A stretch of DNA of 64,000 nucleotides from Pseudofrankia saprophytica (lineage in GTDB: Bacteria; Actinomycetota; Actinomycetes; Frankiales; Frankiaceae). Shown here piece after piece: positions 41,396-50,559 of the stretch. The first letter of the stretch is position 1; each line of letters opens with the position of its first letter. The notes under the pieces are model-generated. The model saw nothing but the letters and a program-made list of their open reading frames with translations. It ran no database searches and was not told where the DNA came from. The DNA lies in NCBI RefSeq assembly GCF_000235425.2, contig NZ_KI912266.1:5391217-5455216 (forward strand), read 5' to 3'. The position numbers and the translations under genes are program-made.

Positions 41396-42238
41396 TCAGG
41401 CGGTCAGTGCGGCTGGGCCGACGGCGGAGCTGGTGTCCAGGAACGCGTCGGGCACCGGGTAGTCCCCGGCGATGAAGGTCAGCACGGCCGCGTGCATGGC
41501 CTCGACCGGCGCGATCGTCGCCGCGGTCGCGATGCCGCCGCTGTCGGTCACGTTCGTCATCGCGTACAGGTAGGTGTGCGCGGCCGCGTTCTCCAGGCCG
41601 AGCGCGAAGGTGGCGAGCTCGGGGACCGACTTCGTCGCCTTCAGCTTCGCGACCTCCGACGCGGCGATCGTCAGCGGCGTTCCGGTGATCATCGGCAGTT
41701 TGGCTCCGGACAGCACCCCGTTCCACGCCTTCGCGTGATCGACATGCTGCGCGCGGGCGACCGTCGCGAACTCGCCGACGGCGGCCGGCACCGTGCCGTA
41801 GTCGCCGGCGGTCGCCTTCGCCAGCGCCATCGTGTAGGCGGCGACGGCGAGGTTCTCCAACGCGGCCGCCAGCGCGACCACCCTCAGGTCGCCGGTGTAC
41901 GGGCTGGCCGCCCGGGTGGGGGTCGCCCCCATGGCCGGCCGGTTCCCGCCCCCGTCCGAGCCGCCGCACGCCGCGAGCAGACCCGCTCCGGCCGCGGCCA
42001 GGCCACCGAGCAGCACGCCACGCCGGCTGGTCGCTCTGCCGGCCACCCTCCCGATCATGGCCCGCGTGGTGCTGGTCGAGTCGCGCAGCTGCTCCAACGC
42101 GGTCGGGAAGGTGTCCCGATGCAGCCCGTCGAGATCCTTCGTCAGCGCGCGCAGTTCCGCGTCTCCGATGCCCATCTCGCCGCGCCGACGCCCGTCCGGC
42201 CCGATCTGGTCGTGTCGGGTCTGGTCGTTCCGGGTCAT
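41396..42238 (-). CDS. exported ferritin-like domain protein, lipoprotein/Tat type
   Basis: 280 residues. A soluble N-terminal region of about 65 residues leads to TSRRGVLLGGLAAAGAGLLAACGG, a twin-arginine-type signal with a lipobox cysteine. The rest is a four-helix ferritin-like domain: AAALENLAVAAYTMAL, ARAQHVDHAKAWN, FALGLENAAAHTYLYAM and VEAMHAAVLTF, giving the E, HxxxH, E and ExxH positions expected for a diiron site. The ATG overlaps the stop of the upstream homologue by 4 bases. Function of this pair is unknown; metal storage or oxidative defence is possible. Confidence 0.8.
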   Translation of the reverse strand: MTRNDQTRHDQIGPDGRRRGEMGIGDAELRALTKDLDGLHRDTFPTALEQLRDSTSTTRAMIGRVAGRATSRRGVLLGGLAAAGAGLLAACGGSDGGGNRPAMGATPTRAASPYTGDLRVVALAAALENLAVAAYTMALAKATAGDYGTVPAAVGEFATVARAQHVDHAKAWNGVLSGAKLPMITGTPLTIAASEVAKLKATKSVPELATFALGLENAAAHTYLYAMTNVTDSGGIATAATIAPVEAMHAAVLTFIAGDYPVPDAFLDTSSAVGPAALTA

Positions 42239-43020
42239 GCAACCGCTCCTTCAGTCGCCGGGGAGGCCATCGAGGTCGGGTAGAAGGCGTCGGGGAAGCC
42301 GACGCCACCGGCGGCCTTCGGGAGCTTCGCCGCGTCGGGCGGCAACGCGATCAGGTCGGCCGCGCCGCCACCGAGCAGCGCCGAGACCGCGAGCAGGATG
42401 GCCCGGTGCTGCGCCTCGACGGCGGCGACGCTGCCGAACAGCTGGCGCAGCATCGAGCTGCCCACCTGGCTGACGTTCTTGGTGTAGGTCTGCGCGGCGA
42501 CGTCCTCCAGGGTGATCGCGAGCGACACGACGTCGCCGGGACCCTTGATCGTCGGTATCGCCTCCTCGACGACCTTCGCGTACTTCGGGTCCGGAGCGCT
42601 CTGGGCCTGACCACCGAGCCTGACCACCGCGGCGTTGAACGCCCCGGCGTGATCCACGTGCTGCTTCATCGTCGTCATCGCGAACGCCTTCACGACGGCG
42701 TTCGCCTCGGCACCGCCGATGAACGGCAGCGTCAGCGCCGTCGTGTAGGTGCTGACCGCCAGGTTCTCGATCGACGCGGCGGTCTGCAGGATCGCCACGT
42801 CCATCGTCGCCGCCGAGCCACGGGTCGCCGTCGCGAGCACCCCCGCGCCGGCCAGGCCGACGGCCAGGGCCGCGCCGCGCCGTACCGATCTGGTGGCGGG
42901 CTCGGTCGACTCGACCAGGTCGGCGACGGCCACGCGGCTGCCCCGCATGGCATCACTGTGCAGGTCCTCGGACGCCTCGCTCAGTTCCCGCAGGCGTCGG
43001 TCGTCAACGGTGTCAGACAC
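42235..43020 (-). CDS. exported ferritin-like domain protein
   Basis: 261 residues from the GTG at 43020, which has AGGAGGG 5 bases upstream; the longer frame from 43071 lacks one. N-terminal soluble part, then a hydrophobic segment (RRGAALAVGLAGAGVLATATRGSAA) as signal or anchor, then a ferritin-like four-helix domain: AASIENLAVSTYTTAL, MKQHVDHAGAFN, LAITLEDVAAQTYTKN, VAAVEAQHRAILLAV. Homologous to the downstream gene (helix motifs in the same order), so the two arose by duplication. A palindrome at 43070-43087 lies upstream. Confidence 0.8.
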   Translation of the reverse strand: MSDTVDDRRLRELSEASEDLHSDAMRGSRVAVADLVESTEPATRSVRRGAALAVGLAGAGVLATATRGSAATMDVAILQTAASIENLAVSTYTTALTLPFIGGAEANAVVKAFAMTTMKQHVDHAGAFNAAVVRLGGQAQSAPDPKYAKVVEEAIPTIKGPGDVVSLAITLEDVAAQTYTKNVSQVGSSMLRQLFGSVAAVEAQHRAILLAVSALLGGGAADLIALPPDAAKLPKAAGGVGFPDAFYPTSMASPATEGAVA

Positions 43021-43069
43021 CGCATCCCTCCTGATTGCCGATGAGGCTCGACGGTCACCATGGGTGCTC

Positions 43070-43087
43070 ACCTATGAGCACATAGGT
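43070..43087. promoter_or_regulatory. palindrome upstream of the ferritin-like pair
   Basis: ACCTATG-AGCA-CATAGGT, perfect 7-4-7 inverted repeat, 50 bases upstream of the GTG at 43020. Placed where an operator would overlap the promoter. Confidence 0.6.
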
Positions 43088-43287
43088 CACCGATGCCGCC
43101 AGTGGTGGCCGTGCCAACGGTGTGCGTACCGCCACGATCACATACTGTTGATCACACGACGGGTTGACGATGACGCGGCCAGCACCGGCTGCTTACAAGA
43201 GGTATTCGGAGCCATCGGCTGGGCGGATGGGTGCGAGTTCGCAGGAATACGCGGCCGACGCCGCGGGCGGCGTGGCCCGTACGGGGT

Positions 43288-43324
43288 CGTGCCGCCGGGC
43301 CCGGAGAACGGGCCCGGCGGCACG
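43288..43324 (-). terminator. strong hairpin after the EF-G gene
   Basis: 15-bp perfect arms CGTGCCGCCGGGCCC (43288-43302) and complement (43310-43324), loop 7 bases, starting 28 bases beyond the EF-G stop. The rest of the gap 43021-43351 contains no supported gene. Confidence 0.75.
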
Positions 43325-43351
43325 ACGTGTTCTGCCTGGTCAGGGCGGTGT

Positions 43352-45463
43352 CTAGCCGGCGAACCTGGCCACGACCTGGCGGGTCACCTGCGCGGGCGCC
43401 TCGGCGTGACGGTCGAAGCGCATCGAGTAGGTGGCCCTGCCCTGGGTGCGGGAACGCAGGTCACCGACATAGCCGAACATCTCCGCCAGTGGAACGACGG
43501 CGGTGACCACCCGGGCGCCGCGACGGTCGTCCAGCGTGCGGACGGTGCCGCGGCGGGCGGTGAGGTCGCCGATGACGTCACCGAGGTACTCCGGTGGCGT
43601 CACGACCTCGACGGCCATCACGGGCTCGAGCAGGACCGGACCGGCCTGGCGGGCCGCCGCCCTGAACGCCATGGCTGCGGCGGTACGGAACGCCACGTCG
43701 GAGGAGTCCTTCTCGTGGTGCTGCCCGTCGACGAGCTCCACCCGGACCCCGACGACCGGCTGGCCGGCCAGCACCCCGGCCTGCATGGCGTCGCCGATGC
43801 CGGCCTCGACGGCCGGGACGTACTCCTTCGGCACCGCGCCCCCGGTGACGACGTTGTGGAACTCGTACGTCGGATCGTCCGGGCTGGTGCGTGGCAACGG
43901 CGCCACGTTGACGACGACCTTCGCATACTGCCCGCGCCCTCCGTCCTGTTTCCTGTGCAGGTACGTCACCTGTTCGACCGCCCGGCCGATGGTCTCCCGG
44001 TACGACACCCGCGGGGCGCCGATGGTGACGGCGACGCCGAAGTCGGCGCGCATCCGTTCGACCAATATCTGCAGGTGCAGCTCGCCCATGCCGGCGAGAA
44101 TGGTCTGCCCGGTCTCCGGGTCCTGGTGGGCCCGGAACGTCGGGTCCTCCGCGGCGAGACTCGCGATCGCCGCCGGGAGCCCGTCGGAATCGGCCCTGGT
44201 CCTTGGTTCGACCGCGACCGAGATCACCGGTTCCGGGAACGTCATCGACTCCAGCAGCACGGGGCGCGCCGGATCGCACAGCGTGTCGCCGGTGGTGGTG
44301 TGTTTCAGGCCCTGCACGGCGACGATCTCGCCGGCCGTGGCCGCCGGCCTTTCGGTGCGGCGGTCGGCGTGCAGCTGGTAGACCTTGCCGATCCTCTCCT
44401 TCCGGTCCCGGGTCGTGTTCATCACCTGAGCGCCGCCGGCCACCTGCCCGGAATAGACCCGGAGATAGGTGAGCCTGCCCAGGTGCTGGTCTATCTGCAC
44501 CTTGAACGCGAGCGCGGCGAACGGCTGGTCGGGCGCGCATGGACGTTGCACCGTGGACCTTCCGTCCGGAGTGACGCCAGATACCGGCGGTACGTCCAGC
44601 GGGCTCGGCAGGTAGTCGACGACCGCGTCCAGCAACGGCTGGACTCCCTTGTTCCTGAACGCGGACCCGCACAGCACCGGGTTGGCGGCACCCGCGATCG
44701 TGGCGCGGCGGATGCCGGCCCTGATCTCGGCGGCGGTCAGGCCGACGTCGGTCAGGTCGACGTCGCCGCCGAGGTACCGCTCCAGCACCGTGTCATCCAC
44801 CGCGGAGAGGGTCTCCAGCAGCCGTTCCCGGTGGTCATGGGCCTCCTTCCGCAGCCGGGCCGGGATCTCGCCGACGACGAGGTCGTCGCCCACCCAGGTC
44901 AGGGCGGTCATCTCCACCAGGTCGACGACGCCGGCGAAGTCCGGCCCGGAGCCGATCGGCAGCTGCGTCACCAGCGGAGTGACGCCGAGCCGGTCGACCA
45001 TCATGTCGACGCAGCGGAACAGGTCGGCGCCGACCCGGTCCATCTTGTTGACGAAACAGAGCCGCGGCACGTCGTACCTGTCCGCCTGCCGCCACACGTT
45101 CTCGGTCTGCGGTTCGACGCCGGCGACCCCGTCGAAGGCGGTGACGCAGCCGTCGAGAACCCGAAGCGACCGTTCTACTTCAACGGTGAAGTCGACGTGG
45201 CCAGGGGTGTCGATGATCTGGATGGTGTGGCCGCGCCATGCGCAGCGGGTCGCCGCCGCCGTGATCGTGATACCGCGGTCCCGTTCCTGCGCGGTGGTGT
45301 CCATGACCGTCGTGCCGTCATGGACCTCTCCCATCTTGTAGGTGGTGCCGGTGTAGAACAGGATCCGCTCGGTCATGGTGGTCTTGCCGGCGTCGATGTG
45401 GGCCATGATGCCGATGGTGCGGAGCTCTGCCGGGCCGGTGTGGTTGGTACGCGCCGGTGTCAT
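43352..45463 (-). CDS. elongation factor G paralogue (FusA2-like)
   Basis: 703 residues, full-length EF-G. GTP-binding motifs [16 protein letters not shown] and NKMD are intact, as are domain III ([22 protein letters not shown]) and domain IV (the [18 protein letters not shown] and [14 protein letters not shown] segments). The ATG at 45463 follows GGGAGA; a longer form from 45502 is possible. Its neighbours are not ribosomal-protein or tufA genes, so it is not the main fusA of the str operon. Divergence in the switch region and many Arg/Thr substitutions suggest a specialised or stress copy, possibly active in ribosome recycling or antibiotic tolerance; this is inference. Confidence 0.88.
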   Translation of the reverse strand: MTPARTNHTGPAELRTIGIMAHIDAGKTTMTERILFYTGTTYKMGEVHDGTTVMDTTAQERDRGITITAAATRCAWRGHTIQIIDTPGHVDFTVEVERSLRVLDGCVTAFDGVAGVEPQTENVWRQADRYDVPRLCFVNKMDRVGADLFRCVDMMVDRLGVTPLVTQLPIGSGPDFAGVVDLVEMTALTWVGDDLVVGEIPARLRKEAHDHRERLLETLSAVDDTVLERYLGGDVDLTDVGLTAAEIRAGIRRATIAGAANPVLCGSAFRNKGVQPLLDAVVDYLPSPLDVPPVSGVTPDGRSTVQRPCAPDQPFAALAFKVQIDQHLGRLTYLRVYSGQVAGGAQVMNTTRDRKERIGKVYQLHADRRTERPAATAGEIVAVQGLKHTTTGDTLCDPARPVLLESMTFPEPVISVAVEPRTRADSDGLPAAIASLAAEDPTFRAHQDPETGQTILAGMGELHLQILVERMRADFGVAVTIGAPRVSYRETIGRAVEQVTYLHRKQDGGRGQYAKVVVNVAPLPRTSPDDPTYEFHNVVTGGAVPKEYVPAVEAGIGDAMQAGVLAGQPVVGVRVELVDGQHHEKDSSDVAFRTAAAMAFRAAARQAGPVLLEPVMAVEVVTPPEYLGDVIGDLTARRGTVRTLDDRRGARVVTAVVPLAEMFGYVGDLRSRTQGRATYSMRFDRHAEAPAQVTRQVVARFAG

Positions 45464-45811
45464 CGCCGGTTCTCCCAGGTCGTGTTCGCGATGAATGGAC
45501 ACGAGGGAGCCCGCGGTCAGGCGGACGGAACGCGGACGTCGCCGGCCGGAAGGCCGGACGAGGGGACGCGTCGATACGGCGGTTGTGGCGGAACGCCGCC
45601 GGGCCTAACCGCGGGCGGCGGTGGATGCCAGCGTGAACCGGTGCAGCACGCGCCCGACCGACAGCGCGGCGGCCCGACGGGCGGCGGCGCGCTGCTGGGA
45701 ACGCGGGACTGTCATCTCCGGTCTCCCATCATCACGGTCTGGTGCGGGTGATGTTAGGGGCGCTCACCGACCACGTCGACCGGATTTCCCGCCGGGTGCC
45801 ATAGTCGCGAG
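45464..45811. other. intergenic region upstream of EF-G and the HEAGH gene
   Basis: 348 bases between the start of the leftward EF-G gene and the start of the rightward HEAGH gene. It must hold both promoters. GC-rich with GGGACGCGTCG-like short palindromes; no supported gene. Confidence 0.35.
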
Positions 45812-46441
45812 ATGACACCGGGGGAAACGCGGACCCTGGAGGCGGTGCGGGCCGAGCTGGCCCGTCTCGCGCGCTACGACGACGAGTCACTCGTCCACGA
45901 CGTCTGGATCAGGCAGCGCTACGAGGGCGGGTTCGCCGGGACCTACGCGCCCGCCCGCGCGGAGGCCGTGGTCACCGCCTGGCACGAGGCGGGGCACGCG
46001 GTGGCGGCGCTCGCCGTCCGGGCCCGGTTCAGTTCGGCGTCGATCCGGGCCGGCGGCCGCAGCTCCGGCCGGGTTCACTCGATCGCGGGTGGTGGCGCGG
46101 ACGGGTTCGTGATCGCGGCCGGTGGGCGGGTCGCGGAGGGTCTGCGGAGCTGGACGCTGCCGTCCTCCGACGCCGAGGTGCGGGCGTGGCTTGCGTCATG
46201 GCGCAATGACGGCGGGGACGCGCGGCGTTTCCGGGCCGGGCTGGCCGGAACCCGGTTCGCCGCCGACGAGATCGCTGCCTGGCGGCACTGCGTGGACAGG
46301 TTGACACCATTGCGCCTGGGAATCCGGTCACTGGCGCGCGGCCTGTTGGTATGGCCACGGCACCTGCCGTATGCGGTGGCGGCGGCACTCGCCGGCCCAT
46401 CGGCGGGACACCGGGTGGAAGTCAGGCCACCGAGTGGGTGA
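45812..46441 (+). CDS. HEAGH-motif metalloprotease-like protein
   Basis: 209 residues. Contains AWHEAGHAVAAL at about 56-67, the zinc motif HExxH with the extended form seen in the FtsH peptidase domain (M41). The segment before it is helical, and the following GGRSSGRVHSIAGGGADGFVIAAGGRVAEGLRS resembles the M41 segment with a glycine-rich turn. No AAA ATPase domain and no signal peptide. The third metal ligand cannot be assigned with confidence. The physiological target is unknown; it may act on its own or with a separate ATPase. Confidence 0.7.
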   Translation: MTPGETRTLEAVRAELARLARYDDESLVHDVWIRQRYEGGFAGTYAPARAEAVVTAWHEAGHAVAALAVRARFSSASIRAGGRSSGRVHSIAGGGADGFVIAAGGRVAEGLRSWTLPSSDAEVRAWLASWRNDGGDARRFRAGLAGTRFAADEIAAWRHCVDRLTPLRLGIRSLARGLLVWPRHLPYAVAAALAGPSAGHRVEVRPPSG

Positions 46442-46598
46442 GCACGCAGCTGTACGCGCCCGCGACCGCGGACGCCGGGATGGTCACCGTCAGTGTCGGT
46501 GAGCCGAGCGCGGCGGTCGGTCGGGGGGTGATGCTGACGGCGGCCCGGGCCGGCCATGCCGGCAGGCTCAGCGTGAGCGTGAGGACGACCAGCGCCAC
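46422..46598 (-). CDS. possible small exported protein
   Basis: 58 codons from a GTG at 46598: a hydrophobic signal-like start (MALVVLTLTLSLPAWPARA), then a short mature part rich in Thr, Ser, Pro and Ala, with one Cys (AYSCVLTHSVA). The same frame stays open upstream and reads as a Pro/Glu-rich then Arg-rich stretch, but without a start codon before a stop near 46780, so the gene may be frameshifted or longer. It overlaps the end of the HEAGH gene by 20 bases. Confidence 0.35.
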   Translation of the reverse strand: MALVVLTLTLSLPAWPARAAVSITPRPTAALGSPTLTVTIPASAVAGAYSCVLTHSVA

Positions 46599-47337
46599 AG
46601 ACGCGCCGACCGCCCTCGCCGCGCGAGGGCGCGCGGCGGCGCGGGGGCGGGCGGTCGCGGTCGGCGGCTCGTCCAGCGCCGACGGCTCGACCGCCTCGGA
46701 CGGCTCGACCGGCGCCGCGGGAGGGCGGTTCGGGCCTGGCGGGCCGGCCGTAGCCGCGCTCGCGCCGGGCGCTGGTCACGGCTGCCGCCGTGCTGGTGCT
46801 GGCTGGCAGGTTCGCCGCCAGGCGGCGCGGATCGCGGCCGGTTCGGCCACATACGGGCGGCACGGGCCCGCACTGAACGGGGCTGAACTGGCCAGGAGAA
46901 TCTGCTACTCAGCTGTGCGAGTTAATGACGCGGAAACCACACGCGAAGTTGCCCCTGCAACATTCCCAGAGCCCCGGCCCGTCATCCCGCCTAGCGGCAC
47001 GGTACCCAGGCAAACCACCTCGCGCGCCGGGGGAATCCGGCCGTGACATCCGCATCGACAGTATCGTCCAGGAATGCGATAATCCCCAACGGATCACGGT
47101 AACGTGAGCACCGCGGGGCCCGTCGGGTGCGCGCCGGCCGGGTCGGATTCCCGACACGGCGAGGCCCGGCACGGATTCCTTGTCCACCCATTCCTCGGGT
47201 CTAATCTGCCGTCCGACGTCCCGCCGATCCGGCGGAACACCGGCCACCGGCGGTGTCGGCCCGCCGGCTCTGAGTTCGACGCGGGCGCCGCGATCCGCCG
47301 CCCGCGCCTACCGGCCAGGGATGAGGAGGTTTCGAGG
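46599..47337. other. intergenic region upstream of a secreted-protein gene
   Basis: About 740 bases with no supported gene other than the doubtful small exported frame on the minus strand at the left edge. 46900-46940 is A/T-richer (AGAATCTGCTACTCAGC onward) and may be a promoter. Open frames exist on both strands but show no family similarity or ribosome site. Confidence 0.35.
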
Positions 47338-47877
47338 ATGCTGGGAACAGCAAGGACGAGAAAAACACGCTGGGCACTGGTGCCGGTGCTGCTCGCCGCG
47401 TCGTTCGCGCTTATCGCGAGCGAGGGCGGCGTCGCTCAGGCCGGCGGCCTGCCAAGCGCGACCTGCCCGAGCGGTATTCGGGCGAACATAATCATTCCTG
47501 GTACAGACGCGCCGGTTCACTCGGCCGTCCACATAGACACCGGTTTCTACGCGCTGAGCGGATACTTCTGGCCGCCGGGGACGCTGATCGCCTGCAAGAC
47601 CCAGCACAAGGCGGGCCATCCCCTCGTGCGCCCGGGCGGCACCGGCTGCCACCAGGGCGCGCTGCCGCTGCAGATCCCGAACGAGCTCCCGGTCGACTTC
47701 ACGACGCCCCTGGCGGTCGACTGGGGGACGCTCCTGCCTGCCGGTTGGTACTTCGGTGGTGACCGCGGCGCCGACTGGTCGACCGTCTGCTGGTACCCGC
47801 GGCAGCCGGCGAGCGATGGCACCCCCGCCGGTGCGTCGGTGCCACCTGCCACCCCGGCGGCACCGACGCCCAGCTGA
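47338..47877 (+). CDS. hypothetical secreted protein
   Basis: 179 residues, not recognised. Signal peptide (WALVPVLLAASFALIASEGGVAQA, about residues 12-35) with cleavage near AQA. Mature part has four cysteines at roughly spaced positions and an ordered beta-like pattern (NIIIPGTDAPVHSAVHIDTGFYALSGYFWPPG), then a Pro/Ala-rich tail. AGGAGGT upstream of the ATG. Convergent with the esterase gene; a strong hairpin separates them. Confidence 0.7.
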   Translation: MLGTARTRKTRWALVPVLLAASFALIASEGGVAQAGGLPSATCPSGIRANIIIPGTDAPVHSAVHIDTGFYALSGYFWPPGTLIACKTQHKAGHPLVRPGGTGCHQGALPLQIPNELPVDFTTPLAVDWGTLLPAGWYFGGDRGADWSTVCWYPRQPASDGTPAGASVPPATPAAPTPS

Positions 47878-47930
47878 GGCCAACCGCCGGGTGCCCGGCG
47901 GCGCGGCCAGAAGCACAGACAGCCGCATGA

Positions 47931-47966
47931 GTCGCGGTTCGCGGCCCGAGTGCCGCGAACCGCGAC
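47931..47966. terminator. 15-bp hairpin between convergent genes
   Basis: GTCGCGGTTCGCGGC (47931-47945) pairs with GCCGCGAACCGCGAC (47952-47966), loop 6 bases, followed by ATTT. It separates the secreted-protein gene from the convergent esterase gene and can serve both directions. Confidence 0.75.
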
Positions 47967-48005
47967 ATTTAGCGCGCAAAGCTCCTCGCGAGGTCAGGCC
48001 ACTTT

Positions 48006-50189
48006 CTATTTGACGACGATCCGGACGCGGCCGAGATTCTGGACGAGGGTGTAGGCCGCCCCGGCGTCTCCTTGCCGCTGAGAGGTGACCCGGACGACGG
48101 CGAAATAGGTACCGGGCTTGGTGAAAACGTGGTTGGTGGTCAGCCGCACGGAGCTATCGATCTTGCCGAGTCTGGAGCTTTCCGAGTAGCTGCCGGTTCC
48201 GTCGAAGTCCCATTCGACTCGGGTGATCCTGCCGGCGTCCGGTGGCTCCCGCGCGTCCACGGAGAGGGTGACGGCCTGACCGGTCCTCGCGTCCGCGCGG
48301 ACGGCCGGCTTGATCTTGTCCTTTCCGACCTTGGTGATGCTCAGGCTGACGACCGGCTGGACGCCGCCTCGCTGGTCGGCGGTGGTGGCGAGGTGGATCT
48401 GGGTGTTCTCGTCGATCGTGTAACCCGTGGTGGCGGGGGGTGGAGTTCCGCGGGTGACCCAGGCGTCGAGGTCGAGCAGCGCCTGCTGGAGCTCACCGTC
48501 GTAGCTGACGATGTGGGTCAGGGCGGCCTTCGTGGGCGGCGGGCCGTGTCCGGCGTTGTCCATGTACCACAGGCGGTAGCTGCCATCCAGGTTCGATCCG
48601 AGGATGGCCTTGGCCTGCTGGCGGTACCAGTCGGCAGACCAGGGGAACGCCAGGGCGTCGAGGGTCGACGCCAGCATGATCATCTTTCCGTGGAACCTGC
48701 CGGTGGGAACTCCGCCGCTGCCCTGCTGGGCGAAGACCGGCCCTGTGAGCGCCGCCCGCTGCGGGTAGAGCGGCTTGCCGCTGGCGTCGCGGAACTGGTC
48801 CCACGCGGTCAGGCCCTGGTCGGCAGGTGGGACCTGGTGGCGCTGGTAGTACTGCAGGGCGAGATACCAGGAGTTGTCGAGGCGTACCTGGTCGCCGGGC
48901 TTGATCGCGCTGGTCACCGAAGTGTCCGCGCCGCGTTCGAAGGTGAGGGTGTTCCCACTCGCGCTGTCGAGCGCGACGGACTTGCCCGCGGCGGCGCCGC
49001 TCGTGACGTCGATGTCGGCGCCGGTCAGGTCGCCGGTCGGCGGGCCGGAGAGCTCCAGGCCGGTCGGGGGTGAGCCGACGAGGCCCGTGACGGTGGCGGT
49101 GTACTGGATCCGGGCCTTCGCGACCGACGAGGCCGGGTCGGTGCCGGCATATCCCGGCTTCGTCCAGAAGTCGTCCACATAGGTCGGGTCGAGTACCCGG
49201 ACGCCCACGCCGATGGCCGCGACCTGGTTGGGGCTCATGTTCGCGTAGTCCCACCAGCCGTTCAGCGGGAAGCCGAGCCGGGCCGTCTCGCGCAGGACCG
49301 CCCGCTGCTCCGCGTCGAGGCCGGCGTAGGGGTCACCGCTGCCGCCGGGCTCCATCGCGTCGTCGATCTGGGGGAGCTTGTCCTTCAGCACCCGCAGCCC
49401 CAACGACTCCACGGTCAGATTGCTCGGGAGCGCGTTCGAGGTGCCGGGGACCATCGGTACCGCGCCGTCGTAGACGCCGTCGGTGTTCTCCATCGCGGCG
49501 AGGGTCTGGTAGGCACCGCCACTCGCGCCGTACAGGTAGCCACGCGGCCGGGCGGAGTCGCCGTATACCTGTGCCGCGACCACACGGGAGAACTTCGCGG
49601 ACGCAGCGTTGAGCTCGTAACCCGCGATCACGCCGCCCGCGGGCAGGCCGCCGGCATTGTTGTCCGACACCACATAGGAGTTGTTCGAGATCGCGAAGAC
49701 GACCGTCGCCGGATCAGCGTCCTCGGTGGAGAGCGTGGGGTAGGTCGACTCGAAGAACCGACCGGCGTACTTGTCCGGGAAGTAGAAGGAGAACTTCCCG
49801 GCGGTCCCCGTGAAGCCGCCGTGCACGTAGCGGACGTTCACGGTGACCCTGGTGGCCGGATCGGTGATCGTCCGGCGCTCATCGAGGTCCACGTAGGGCT
49901 TGTTCAGCGCCGGGTCGACACAGGACTCGGTCACCAGGGGACCGCCGTTGTCCCCGGTCTCGCAGGGCGCTCCCGCCGTCGGTTCGGTGCCGATGGTCAA
50001 CGGGCTCCCGACGTTGCTCTTCAACGCCTGCGCGGGAGTGGTCGGCGAGCTGGGGGCGGCGTCAGCATTCGACGAACAGGACGCGACCGCGGCGATGCCG
50101 ACGATCGCCACCGCCGCTGGAACGGAAAACAATGATCGACTTCGACCACCACCGCCCCCGGCGGTCGATCGCGTTAACAAACGCCTCAC
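48006..50189 (-). CDS. secreted alpha/beta-hydrolase (esterase-like) with PKD domain
   Basis: About 727 residues from GTG 50189, which has GGAGGA 5 bases upstream; an ATG at 50201 gives a slightly longer form. Signal with lipobox-like AVASCSS, so a lipoprotein or secreted enzyme. The hydrolase part contains YLYGASGGAYQTLAAM, an esterase nucleophile elbow, and late His in MDNAGHGPPP; it resembles tannase/prolyl-oligopeptidase-like enzymes. The C-terminal 90 residues form a PKD-type beta sandwich (ITRVEWDFDGTGSYSES, TNHVFTKPGTYFAVVRV). Middle segment TGADIDVTSGAAAGKSVALDS is unusual for this group. Substrate unknown; probably extracellular polyester or polysaccharide ester. Confidence 0.75.
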   Translation of the reverse strand: MRRLLTRSTAGGGGGRSRSLFSVPAAVAIVGIAAVASCSSNADAAPSSPTTPAQALKSNVGSPLTIGTEPTAGAPCETGDNGGPLVTESCVDPALNKPYVDLDERRTITDPATRVTVNVRYVHGGFTGTAGKFSFYFPDKYAGRFFESTYPTLSTEDADPATVVFAISNNSYVVSDNNAGGLPAGGVIAGYELNAASAKFSRVVAAQVYGDSARPRGYLYGASGGAYQTLAAMENTDGVYDGAVPMVPGTSNALPSNLTVESLGLRVLKDKLPQIDDAMEPGGSGDPYAGLDAEQRAVLRETARLGFPLNGWWDYANMSPNQVAAIGVGVRVLDPTYVDDFWTKPGYAGTDPASSVAKARIQYTATVTGLVGSPPTGLELSGPPTGDLTGADIDVTSGAAAGKSVALDSASGNTLTFERGADTSVTSAIKPGDQVRLDNSWYLALQYYQRHQVPPADQGLTAWDQFRDASGKPLYPQRAALTGPVFAQQGSGGVPTGRFHGKMIMLASTLDALAFPWSADWYRQQAKAILGSNLDGSYRLWYMDNAGHGPPPTKAALTHIVSYDGELQQALLDLDAWVTRGTPPPATTGYTIDENTQIHLATTADQRGGVQPVVSLSITKVGKDKIKPAVRADARTGQAVTLSVDAREPPDAGRITRVEWDFDGTGSYSESSRLGKIDSSVRLTTNHVFTKPGTYFAVVRVTSQRQGDAGAAYTLVQNLGRVRIVVK

Positions 50190-50559
50190 ATTTCCTCCCA
50201 TGATCGTCTGGCCTGGAGACGCGTCGACGCCCGCGGCCCGTCGGCGGGGCTCCCGGCTTGTTCGTCGCGGCCCCCTGCGGATGGCACACCGCCATCCGGC
50301 CCGGACCCGAGACCACGCCCCCGGGCATCGGGGCGCCTCCGGCCGCCCGGCCTCCAGCCGCCCCGGTTCCGACCGGATCTCGCGCGCCTCGACCGGCCGC
50401 GTCGGCACGCTGGCGATCCTGACCTACGCCCAAACCTGAGTCAACTTTTAAATTCGACGTCACCTTGACGGGATCGGAGGGCGACCTCGCCCGGCATCGA
50501 CCACAGAACGCAACGCTTATTACCACTGACTCAGAGTTGAGGTCGGTAAGGTCGGCTGC
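50190..50559. other. intergenic region upstream of a TetR gene
   Basis: 370 bases between divergent esterase and TetR genes. A/T-rich around 50435-50460 (CTGAGTCAACTTTTAAATTCG) and with CTGACTCAG at 50527-50535 close to the TetR start; the two share the TGAGTCA/TGACTCA core and may be operators. No supported gene. Confidence 0.4.

Noticed and set aside
42749-45751. 1000-codon plus-strand open frame
   Set aside because: Antisense of the EF-G gene with no conserved domain, while the minus strand gives a complete EF-G.
46351-47046. 231-codon plus-strand open frame
   Set aside because: Low-complexity Ala/Gly/Ser sequence, no ribosome site and no recognisable family; overlaps the real HEAGH gene.
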